A stretch of 64,000 nucleotides of DNA from Drechslerella dactyloides (taxonomy: Eukaryota; Ascomycota; Orbiliomycetes; Orbiliales; Orbiliaceae): assembly GCA_020064725.1 (NCBI GenBank), contig JAGTWJ010000011.1:620001-684000 (forward strand), written 5' to 3'. The translations under genes were made by a program, and so were the position numbers. Below the pieces are notes generated by a model, which was given only the letters and a program-made list of their open reading frames with translations, had not been told where the DNA came from and did not search any database. This document shows, piece after piece, positions 11,738 to 21,838 of this stretch (within the stretch, counting starts at the first letter, position 1; each line of letters begins with the position of its first letter).

Positions 11738-13343
11738 ATGCGGTCTTCCAGACGCGCCGCCGTGCAGAGAATACAGGCCTTCTCAAACACCACACCTGCA
11801 ACGCGATCCAAACTCCCCACTCCACGGAAACGAACAACCATCTCCCAGAAAGCGGAGGAACCACCTCAAGAAGAAAAGGAAGCGGGAGAAGCAAAAGACT
11901 TATCAGATGACTCTGAGCTGTCGTCCGCGCCGTCGGACCTCGAGTCAATCTACTTGGATTCCGCCAAAGATGCCAGCAGCGACGAAGAATACACCTCTTC
12001 TCCGTACTTTGCATCCGCAAAAACCGGTTCTCAACCATCCAAGAAGCGAAAGAGGACCTCTAAGGCCGTCGATACAAAGTCCGAGCCCGTAACGGACGAT
12101 AGTGAGTCGCCGCCATCGCCAAAACCCGCCAAACAAAAACCAAAGACTCCCAAACGCGCCCCCGCGAAGGGCAAGAAAACGAATGGAGCCCACCTCGAGA
12201 TACGCTATGACCCGCCAGACAACTGGCGCGAGATGTACGATGCGATTAAGGAAATGCGGTTGCGCATCCCAGCTCCCGTAGATACAGTCGGCTGCGCACG
12301 TCTCGCACAGATAGACGTCTCGCCTAAAGTAATTCCATACTCTGCCATGCCTCTGGGAGACATAATCTGTTATCACTACGTAGTTGCTCAGGCCATCAAT
12401 TTACTGACCGCCCCCAAATCCACAGGTAAAGCGCTTCCAGCACCTCATCGCGCTCATGATGTCCTCGCAAACAAAAGACCAGGTGACCGGCGACGCCATG
12501 CGACGGCTGCAAACCGAGCTCCCCGGTGGTTTAACTCTCGAGTCCATCCTCGCAGTTCCTCCTGCGCGCTTGAACCAGCTTATTGGCCAAGTTGGATTTC
12601 ACAATCGCAAGACGGAATACATCAAGAAAGCCGCTGTCGTTTTGCGTGATAAGTTCAACGGCGACATTCCCGAGACCGTCGAGGATATGATGTGAGAATC
12701 TACTACCATGCCTGATCACCGAAAGGGGATGTATTCTAAAATCACCGTGCTTTTATTTAGGTCTCTTGACGGCGTTGGCCCCAAGATGAGCTACCTCCTC
12801 GAGCAGTGCGCTTGGAACCGGGCCACCGGCATTGGTGTCGACGTGCACGTTCACCGGATTGCAAACCTCTTCAAATGGGTCCCGCAGTCTTCGGAGCCGG
12901 AGACCACACGTATATACCTGCAGTCCTGGCTTCCAAAGGAGCTTTGGACGGAGATAAACTGGCTGCTTGTGGGGTTCGGGCAGTCGGTGTGCCTACCGCG
13001 TGGTCGGCGGTGCGACATTTGCACGCTGGGGCCAAAATCCACCGGTGGAAACGGTATGTGCAAGGCTAGCATTGTGGTTAAAACTAAGGCCAGCGCAGTA
13101 AAAGTCAAGCGGGAGGTCAAGGTTGAGCAGGATGACGAAGAAATCGTCGTAAAGAAGGAGGAAGAGGTAGTTGAAGAGGGCGTCGTAGAGAGAACAGATC
13201 CGCTAGGAATCGATGAAGATACCCGCGTCGTGATCAAGAAAGAGGAAGTGAAGGAAGAGGAAGATGCATTTCCGACTGCCATCCCCGACATTGAAGACGC
13301 AGTTGGCCGGCCGAAGAGAAAGAACGTCAAACGTAAGCGGTAG
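11738..13343 (+). CDS. NTG1/nth1: Endonuclease III homologue (DNA glycosylase/AP lyase)
   Basis: Exons 11738..12328, 12426..12691, 12761..13343; 479 aa. The enzyme removes oxidised pyrimidines and nicks the abasic site in base-excision repair. The N-terminus (MRSSRRAAVQRIQAF) is Arg/Ser/Ala-rich and could target mitochondria; a long disordered Lys/Ser/Asp region follows to about residue 170. The HhH-GPD core contains MMSSQTKDQVT, the helix-hairpin-helix LDGVGPKMS with the catalytic Lys, and VDVHVHRIANL with the catalytic Asp. An iron-sulphur motif follows: C-x6-C-x2-C and then a Cys after 12 residues, against 5 in the E. coli enzyme. The C-terminal tail is Lys/Glu-rich with several SUMO-type motifs and a basic end (PKRKNVKRKR) that can act as a nuclear signal. 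Confidence 0.93.
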
Positions 13344-13841
13344 CCAGCAACAAATACACTCATCTCACCCGAAAGAAAAGCATAGTTTCCTTACCGCTAG
13401 GTACCATTGTGTAGAGTATCCCAGTCTATAGAGTCTTGGCTTTAGCAGTGATAGCCCTTGCATTCGTTAAAGGTTGTTATACCCCAACTAAGATCTATTC
13501 ATAAGGATCGTATTGTCGCAATGATAAGATAGGACTTGTGGGAACAAACCCCGAGGACGTTTCAATGATCTTATAAGCCTTGGCTCTCATCGGGCTTTTG
13601 ACTGCCTTTATTTCGTTGAAGGATTTTTCAAGATAGCGGAACTCTACTGGTTATACAGATGCACTTTCATCCGCCTCGACTTGAACGGGGTATTATTTCC
13701 TGAATAGAACGCCTCGACGACGATGGAAACATTCGCTTTTATGCGCCAACAGCTCGTATGTATCGTATCAAAAGCTTACCAAAACGACATGCATGAAAGA
13801 AAATATCATAATACCGCGTACACAATGGATTGATACCGTGG
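13344..13841. other. Intergenic region between convergent genes
   Basis: About 500 bp holding the 3'UTRs of nth1 (plus) and gamma-tubulin (minus). No gene, repeat or clear signal was seen. Confidence 0.5.
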
Positions 13842-15763
13842 CTACTGAGCGTGCGCATCGCCCATCGCGTCTTCCGGCTGCAGGTAGTCCTTCTGCTCCG
13901 CCGCTTTATACTCCGCAATCAAGTCCTGTACCACAGCCCTAGCCAGCCGCATTAGCTCATGTTCTCGCGATCACTTTCAAGTCCGTGAATGATAAACTTA
14001 CTTTGACTCGTCAAACTCGTCCAGGCTATCTTGAAACGGTGCGACCTTCTTATACTGGTCCAAGAAGGCGCCGCGCTTCCGTAGGATGTTGTACTGCTTC
14101 AAGATACGCTCGAACAGCTGCAATTGCGTCAGTACAAATCGCTGGGGATCGATGGAATGGAGTCATTCAGGACACACCGTAGCAACAGAAGTGTGATTCG
14201 CAAGCATGAGCCCGCTGACTCGATGCGACATTGGTATGTACGGCGATTTTTTCGTCAACGCGACCTGGATACTTGCTGGACCCCAGGGGATGAACGTCGC
14301 CAGCTTGCGCTCTCGGATCCGGAGTAGCGATTTATGCACCTATACCGTACGGTCAGTGAAGCTCGGAGAGAGAAGGTAAAATGCCAGAGTGGCTATCAGC
14401 AAACGTACATCCGTGGGATCCGCCTCTCCTTGAATGATGTTCAATATGGAAATATAGCAGCTCTGCTTCGTCGGCATCGCCGACACCATGCGATTCTTCG
14501 GCTGCAGTAGCCGTCGCATGACATCTAGCACTGTCGTCTTGCGCACCGTCTTCCCTTGACTGACGCTGTCGCTCGTGAACGGGGTGTACGAGGTCATCAA
14601 AAAGTGGCACCGCGGCGTCGGTATCAGCGAGGCGATGATGCCCACCAGGTCGTTGTGCATGTATCCCGGATACCGCAGCGTCGTCGTACTCGCGCACATC
14701 ACCGTCGAGACGAGCTGGTTGGTCTGCGTGAGCGACGGCTCCTGTACGTGTAGTCTGTCCGCTGCTATCCGCGTGAGGGCGCCGTTATCCAGAACGACGA
14801 CCGAGTCTGCGTTTTGTGTCAGGCGGCGCAGGGCGAGCAGGCTGTTGTACGGCTGGACGACGACTTCGCTGCCGCTCGTCATGTCCGGGAAGACAGAGTA
14901 TGTCTGAATCAGCTTCTTCGGGAAGCGGTCGTTCAGTTTTTCCAGCAGGAAGGATCCTAGGCCGGAGCCGGTGCCACCTGCTATCGAGTGTAAGAGCATG
15001 AATGCCTATAGATGGAGGTGTCCACCGTATTAGCGACGAGATGATATTTCTGGATCAATTCGTCTGCGTCTACCTCTAGCGAATCGCTGCCGTCAGCCTC
15101 GCGGTCCAGCATCTCCATAACCTCCTCGTAGAGGTTCTCGCCAGCAGAGAAACCCATGGCCCAGATGTTGCCGGCACCTCCTCCATCCTTGGGAACGTGG
15201 AAGTTCTCCGGGTTGTAGATGTTCTTGTACGGGCCCGTCTGGATTCCATGGATGACCTATAGCGACATGCGCGTCAGCTGCAACTCGCGAATTGACTTCC
15301 ATCACAATATGGGAATAGTATCCTATCGTGTCGTATCGTATATATCGTACCCTTGGTTCCAGGTCTAGCAGTATAGCTCGCGGAATGTATCGTGTATCGT
15401 CGGACTATATGGACGGTATATTCGTTAGCACCACGGATTTCGCCGCATAGAACCCTCGAAGCAGCCGTACCTGGTAGAAGAACACGTCTTTTCTATCGCC
15501 GCCCTCCGTTGCAAAGTCCTCCAGATTGCCATCCTGGCTGATACCGTGTTCCAGACACAGCTGCTGCCAGAACTGGCTTCCGACTATATACCAGTTCAGT
15601 CATCGTGCTATTCACGTTATCATACAGGGTAGCGGGCAATGGGAAAGCGTACTGCTGTTGCCGCATTGTCCAGCTTGTATTGTGATAATTTCGCTACAGG
15701 GGCCGATATTAGTTCGAGCAAATGGTGATCGCGGTGTAGGGGCTTCGTTCCGTACCGAGGCAT
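13842..15763 (-). CDS. mipA: Gamma-tubulin
   Basis: Nine exons: complement(join(13842..13938,14002..14117,14178..14339,14409..15005,15074..15256,15351..15404,15471..15583,15653..15693,15756..15763)), 456 aa, the usual length. Gamma-tubulin nucleates microtubules at the spindle pole body; mipA is the Aspergillus nidulans name. The first exon is only 8 nt; splicing of exons 1-3 yields MPREIITIQAGQCGN and then IGSQFWQQLCLEHGI. The tubulin signature GGTGSGLG lies at about residues 143-150, followed by TYSVFP and the gamma-specific region FIPWGPASIQVAL. The C-terminus is acidic but lacks the extreme Glu tail of alpha and beta tubulins. All introns are 60-94 nt and fall in or near conserved blocks. 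Confidence 0.97.
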
Positions 15764-16586
15764 GGTTTTAGGCTCCAAGCGATAAGAAGCTTGGAGACTT
15801 CAGCAGCTTCGTATCGGTCGGAACTTGAACTACAAGTGTACGAGGTTTGAGTCGGGTTGAATATCGATCGCGAGTTCTTATCGTACCGTCGTGGCTATCG
15901 TGAGTTCTATGGAGACGCGAGTTGGGTTGAAGTTGCAGCTGTTTGTTATCGGGACTGACAAAACAAAGCTCTACACGACCTCGCTTGCTTGGGTCCAAAA
16001 TCACAACCACAGCTCCATCTGGAAATTGTGGTATATCAGGAATTAGAAATGAATAGTAGAATCGAAGTCCCATTGTATTAATATATTATTCTTCCCATCT
16101 ATGGCATTGAAGAATGACAGTCATCTTGTTAAATTAGCGTAAGAAAGGACCAGCATGGGTAAACTGCGGCTGGCTACGTCATGATGAAGATATGTAAAAG
16201 GAAGAGAGATGAAAATGAAGATGAAGAAAAAGTAAGGAAAGCTCCGAAAATCATACAAGACCACCATCGCCAACAGCTAATATCTTTACAGGATCTCTGT
16301 TCTCTTTTTTTGTGCTTTTGAGTCATATGGACAGACGAATAAATAGATGCTGCTCGAGTTAGCAGAGCGAAAGGGATGCCAAATCGCTAGACAATAAATG
16401 ATAAACGTAACGCGATGTAATAACAACATGAAAAGTAAAGTAGATGCACATTTGACGCTTTATTTTTTGGTTTCTGCTACTCGTTTATTCCCATCAATTA
16501 CCAGAAATGCGCTTGCCTATGAAGCATGCATGATCGCTGAACGCTGAATGAATAAAGTCGACTGAAGGATGATAATGCAGTGAGAT
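15764..16586. other. Gamma-tubulin upstream region
   Basis: The region carries the gamma-tubulin promoter and the 3'UTR of the next minus-strand gene. On the minus strand an ATG-initiated frame of 101 codons runs from 16073 to a stop at 15768, four bases before the gamma-tubulin ATG. It has no recognisable domain; it could be an upstream ORF or chance. Positions 16190-16320 are purine-rich on the plus strand. Confidence 0.35.
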
Positions 16587-19500
16587 CTAATCTTGGTACC
16601 CGAACGTATCTGTAATTGGCTTATTAGTTTTGTATGCTAAGGATGGGTCATCGGTAAAGTACTCACCGGTAGTAATATGGGTAAGATGCGATGTCCTATG
16701 TCGGTTCGAAGCTGGCGTGCTGCCATCATCGGGGTTGCGATAACTTCGGTGGCTGGCTGCACTCAGCGGTCTTGTGTACTTCCTCGACGCAGCGCTAGTG
16801 GGTCTGCTTCTCATCATGTCCTCATCGGCTTCCTGCGGGACATCCCCAAGTAGTTCACGGCTTCTCTGTCGCTGTTTTCTCCGCTCTTTTCTAGCCGCAC
16901 GCTCCTCTGGAGTTTCGTCTCTCTTGTGCCGGTGTTTCTTCTTCCGCTCGGTCACATACGAGACATCATTGGTATCCTCCGAGTTGGCAGTCAGTGGGGG
17001 CGCGGGCGCGGGCGTGACGGTGTCGGCATCATGCGAGTCGAACTGCTGCGACGCAAATTCATTGTTGAGGCTGTTCTGCGACGGGTAGCGGTTCGACGGC
17101 GTTGCAACCTGGTCAGTGTCGGGGAACATGGGCGTCAAATTCGTGATGTTGTTGTAAGAGCCACCGTGCTGGATGAAGCGGTTCAAAGAAGTCGTCGAGT
17201 GCGTTAACGCGGGAGATTGCGTGTCGACGTGGGATTCTGCAGCGTGCTCGAGGTTGTAGTGGTGGTTCTTTTTTATCCTCGGCTGGGGGTGCTTGATCTC
17301 CAAAGACCGCCGGTTCGCCTCGAGGCTCGGCTTCTCGTAGATAGGCGACGCGTGCCGCTGCTGCGAGTACGGAGACCCGCCTTCTGCTGTCCCGACTCGG
17401 GGCGTCGGAGCACTGTAATCGTCCTCGTAATCCGAGTTTGTCCGAGAGGCTTCAGCTTCGACGTTCTTCTTTTTCCGACTGAAAAAACTCTTGAAGCCAC
17501 TTGATGCAGTCGTCTCTGACCATCGCGACGCCTTAGGGATAGATTCCCGCTTGCCTTTCCCTTTCTCGTTGATCGGGGTGGTTTCACCGGATGAGGGGCT
17601 ATTCTGAGCTTGCGGCGAGGCTTCGATGGGGGTCTGGATGGTCTGAATAGTTGGAATCGAGTTGCCCGGAGTATTATCGGGTTGCAGATCTCGGTGACCC
17701 CGGGGCGTTCTCATACCGTCCTCGTTTGGTATTTCCTGTGGGATGACGTTGATGCTCGATTGTGGGATGACTGGGTTTCGCGCCCCATAGTAGTTCAATT
17801 CGCCGGTGCTAGTCATGATTCGCTGTCCGATGCCAGCCGTCGCACCATAATCAACGGAAGTGACATTGTTGGTGCTACCAGCAGTGTAGCTCTGTTGGCT
17901 CTGCTGACTATGTAGACTATGGGTGTGCGGATGACGGTCTCCTGCGTGGGACGCGGTGTTCGACTCGGTATATGCATAGGATGCAGCCTTTAGACCTTCG
18001 ACCTCTCCGAGTAACTGAACCAACCTGTATTATATCGTTGTTAGAATTGTCATCATAATATATGCTCGACCTAGGCTCAGCTTACATATCCTCAATCCTC
18101 GCGAGATCATTGCTGCTCTTCATGCTCAGACCTTTCAAGGCCCTTCTGAAGACGTTGGTTTTCTTGTGAGCCTCAGCCTTCTCCTCTTCGAAATTCCTCG
18201 GGGCCTTGATTTGTCTTGACACAGGCAGTGGGATTATCGGACGCGGAGCTCCAAGTTTCGCAACCGTCTTCTCAGCGCCTTGGTCGATCTCGAGAACGAT
18301 CTGGCTGGAATGGGCGGCGAGCTGCTTCTTGAGATCGTCAAAAGAATCTCTCATCTCAGCGGCACTTCGAACCAACGTCATCAAAATCTCGGTGTCGCGG
18401 GCATTTCGGGCAGCGTCCCTAACAGTAAGCTAGAAGAGAAGAAATGTTAGCCGAATCAGCCTGAGCTGGATATGCATGATTTGGAATACGTACGTGATCC
18501 ATGAGAGCAACGATATCCTTAGATTGAATACGATCGATTCCATGACCCATGGCACTGTCGTAAAGTGGGGATGGCATTCCGTGACTGTTGCCACTGCCAG
18601 AGCGAACATGGCCTCTAAATGGCATGAAATCCTCACCATCCTCAGAGATAAAGTCGTCCAAGCCAGCGCCGCCAAACGACGCCATTCCCTTCAGCGCGCT
18701 CCCTAGCCCATCTGTTCCAGCACTCATCCGATTCGCAGATGTGTACCCTTCATCCCGCTGCAGATTGAGCGGCGTCAACAGGCCGTCCTTGTCGTTCAAG
18801 GAATCTTGGTCTCCAGTGAAGTCCCTCCCTGATTGGCCAGCCTGAAGGGCGCGTAGTCCGAAGTTTGCGTTGTTGCCCTGATGATCGTCGTCACCGTACC
18901 ATGCTTCGTCCATGGCCATCTCTCGCGAGGTACGATCAGCACCGTAGGGGTTTGTAGTCACATCGTCCATCGCCGAAAGCGCTGACATGTCTCGCGAGAT
19001 ACGGTTGTCTGTGTACGGGTTGGTGATAGCATCATCCATGGCGACCTCTCGAGAGGTACGGTCCACTCCATATGGGTTTGTGACAACATCATCATCGTCT
19101 CCAAGCTCCGAATGTCCCAGATCTGACCTCGACTTGTAGTGACCAATCGCCGGTTCGTCGTAGCCGTATACAGGCGCGGCGTTGAAGGTCATATGAGGTT
19201 TGGAATTGACGCTTGACGTGGGGCTTAGTGCGCGGTCCTGGGGATTGAGCGAGGCTTGAGAGTAGCGATCATGTACCGAGGATGTGTGATCGTAAACAGA
19301 AGCCCGTTGGGACGGCAGATCCACGGGAGTCGATCGCATCGATGCATAAGCACCGGCACCGACATCCTTGACATACTGACCAGCTGCGAGGCGTTCCAGA
19401 TGGCGAGCCTCAAAGCTTCCGGGGACCGAATCTCTATTGGGGTCTGGAGTCCCAGGGTCTTCGCCGAGGTGGCTAGAGTTATCTGGCGGATCCAGCTGAA

Positions 19501-21838
19501 CTTTGTGAACTTCTGTTACTGAAGAAGTGTCGTCGCGGTCAGTAGGGACGGACAGCGCGCTGAGAGCACGGCCATTCGGCACTGTCAGCCCCACATCGCT
19601 ATCTCCATACTGATGGTAGTTTTGAGTGGTAGGCCCCACATCGCTGATTCCAATATCGCTATCTCCATACTGATGGTAGTCTTGAGTGGTAGGCCCCACA
19701 GAACTGAGACCTATGTCGCTATCCCCGTATTGCGGATGATCATGGGTGCTATTCCCCACATCACTGATACCGATATCACTATCTCCATAATGATGCTGGT
19801 CGTGCTCGTGCTCATCAACACCAGCTGCCGATTGGTTCACGACTGACTGATCAACTTCGGTGTCTGGGCGAGTCGGTGCCTCCTGGTTCCCCTCGAACCA
19901 CCAATTCATAGCGTCATTCCTGGGCCGACTGACCTCTCGTTGCAGATCTGAGCGAGACGACATTCCCAGGTCACGTGCCTCGACAGCGTCCTGCGTCCAC
20001 TGGCTGGACTTGTTGGGATGCCAACTGGGAACGGAAGACGTCGACAGGATGGAGACCTCGGATTTCGCGGGAGTGTATTTGCGAGTAGATAGAGGAGCTA
20101 CTTGGATCATGCCCGTTGCTTCAAATTGATTGCGCAAACTGGTGATGCTTCGCTGGGGACTTGGAGCTTGGTTACTTGCTGGCGTGCCTCGTCTGGAGAT
20201 ATTCAATGGCGCGACAGCTTCCGACATGGAGATCGGCGGGGGCGTGTTCCCAGTCATCGGCATGCCACTCTCCGCAGCGGTGGATGGATATGGCGTTCCC
20301 TCGTAACCTTCGTACATATGCTCATGATCGCTGCGGTTAGAAGATGTCATGCTAGGAATCGATGGCATTCGGATGTGCTCGTGAGATGATGCCTGCTTAG
20401 GGAACAGAGCATCTAGTGGTTCGACCGGAGGCGCGTCATCAGCCAGGTCGGAGCCAGGCGCGGGCCCTGGGCCAAATCCGGGACCCCTAGACCTAACCGA
20501 CTCGCTCCTCAGAAGCGCCGAATTATCGGTTTGGGCGAGCACGAATCCTTGCCCCGTTCCTCTGTCCGCATCAGGCTGTAGCACGAGCATTGGACCGTCG
20601 CGCTCGATGGTAATCTCGCCGTTGGAACCCTTTTCTGCGAACGCGCGGGCAGCCTCTGCAGCAATCGCCGCTGACGCTGCCTGGTCGATAGCTTGTGTAT
20701 TTCCTGTCGTATTGCTAACCTTCAGAGCCTCGAATTGAGGCAGTATCAATCGCTTGATGGCATCCTCCACGGCTTCCAAAAGTAAGGGATTTTGGGCGAG
20801 ATCCGAAGTACCAGAGACATTTCGCGTTGCGGAATTCTTTCTCTTCGTCCCGTCGTCGGAAATGCTCCTCCCGCGCCTGTTTTCCCGTGGCGATCTAATG
20901 CCCCTTGTCCGCCGGGTGGACGGTTCGCCGTTGAGTTCGGCCATTTTCTTCTCCAATCGGCGCTGTTCTCTGATCTCTTCTTTGGTTAACCGCCCGCGGT
21001 CCATGCTCTGGCTCCGTTTTCGAAGAGGCTTGCTGCCTTCACCTAGAATCGCCTCACGTTCATTGCTCAGGCTCTGGCTCCTCCTATGCGACAATGGATG
21101 CAGCGAAGAATCGCCGTCTCCTTCCAGGTCCTCTGGTGGGGCAATTTTCCGTGCCGCCCTGCCTCTAAAGCCGCCGGAATGCGGTCGACTCGACTTGTAC
21201 GGAGAGCCAGCATCTTCCCGAATGACCTCCACTCTCATAGGCGGGCTGACAAGGGATTGCGACTGCTCGGAAACCTCTGAGACTTCTTCGTCGCCGCGAG
21301 TTAAGGCCTGGAAATCGCTGCCGCCTGGGTCGGACCGTCGCTTTCGTCTTTCCCTTGCAACGGCCAATCGGTCATCGTTCCTGCCCGAAGATAACGAGAT
21401 TCGCTGGGTGTACGAGGGCTGTCGTTTGGTGACTGGGCGTCCATCCGGGCCTAATTCGACGGCTCTCACGGCCTGTTGATGCGCTCTCCTGTGCGAAGAC
21501 GGTGTTACTTTGACACGTACGCTCGGTCTGTGAGCGGGCGAGTTCCCCTGGCCCCTGGCCCCTTCGAAGTACTCTATCAGCAAACTGGTTTGCGATCCTT
21601 GCGATACGACGCTCTGCGCGTCGTCTTTGGCCTGCTGTTGCTGTTGCTGCTGTTGCTGCTGCTGCTGCTGCTGTAGTTGTTGTTGTTTTTGGTGGGCCTT
21701 CTTGTTCGTTTCGATGGTGATCGCTCGGCCGTCGTCCGGGATGGAATAGGAGGATTTTGTCTGGAGGGAAAGCATTGACTTATCGCCACCGACGCTGCTG
21801 GTACTGACGACCGACGGGTCGGGTTTCTCGAGACCCAT
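16587..21838 (-). CDS. Large low-complexity protein of unknown function, 1689 aa
   Basis: Exons: complement(join(16587..16609,16667..18024,18086..18429,18494..21838)). I do not recognise a named family. The N-terminal 1115 residues in exon 1 are mostly disordered: a poly-Gln run near residue 55, basic Arg/Ser stretches, a short helical segment (LLLEAVEDAIKRLILPQFEA), four 20-residue QYGDSDIG repeats and three TNPY repeats. Conservation-like sequence begins at DIVALMDH, joined by splicing to LTVRDAARNARDTEILMTLV, followed by helices and a basic motif (FRRALKGLSMKSSNDL), and then LVQLLGEVEGLKAAS; this block looks like a folded helical module. The tail is again Ser/His/Lys-rich. The last intron (57 nt) is in frame and stop-free, so retention would give 1708 aa. 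There is no membrane segment or signal peptide. A scaffold role is only a guess. Confidence 0.8.
16610..16666 (-). other. 57-nt in-frame intron near the 3' end of the 1689-aa gene
   Basis: On the minus strand it has a perfect GTGAGT donor, an ACTAATA branch site and a TTACAG acceptor. Its length is a multiple of three and it has no stop, so spliced and retained mRNAs both end in DTFGYQD. Splice signals favour removal. Confidence 0.65.
18930..19095 (-). repeat. TNPY-type coding repeats
   Basis: Three copies of a protein unit with TNPY, then (D/R)xxSR and an acidic or Met-rich spacer (for example TNPYGVDRTSREVAMDD) are encoded in tandem in the 1689-aa protein. They are imperfect at the DNA level. 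Confidence 0.75.
19587..19805 (-). repeat. Tandem 60-bp coding repeat, four units
   Basis: A unit of exactly 60 bp recurs about four times, each encoding a 20-residue block with (Y)GDSDIGIS and V-G-x-x-T-x-x-Y/H. The two leftmost copies are nearly identical in DNA over 25 bases or more, pointing to recent unequal exchange. Confidence 0.85.
21633..21680 (-). repeat. CAG/CAA repeat encoding poly-Gln
   Basis: A run of CTG/TTG on the plus strand encodes a run of about 15-20 glutamines near residue 55 of the 1689-aa protein. CAA interruptions lie at its edges. Confidence 0.9.
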
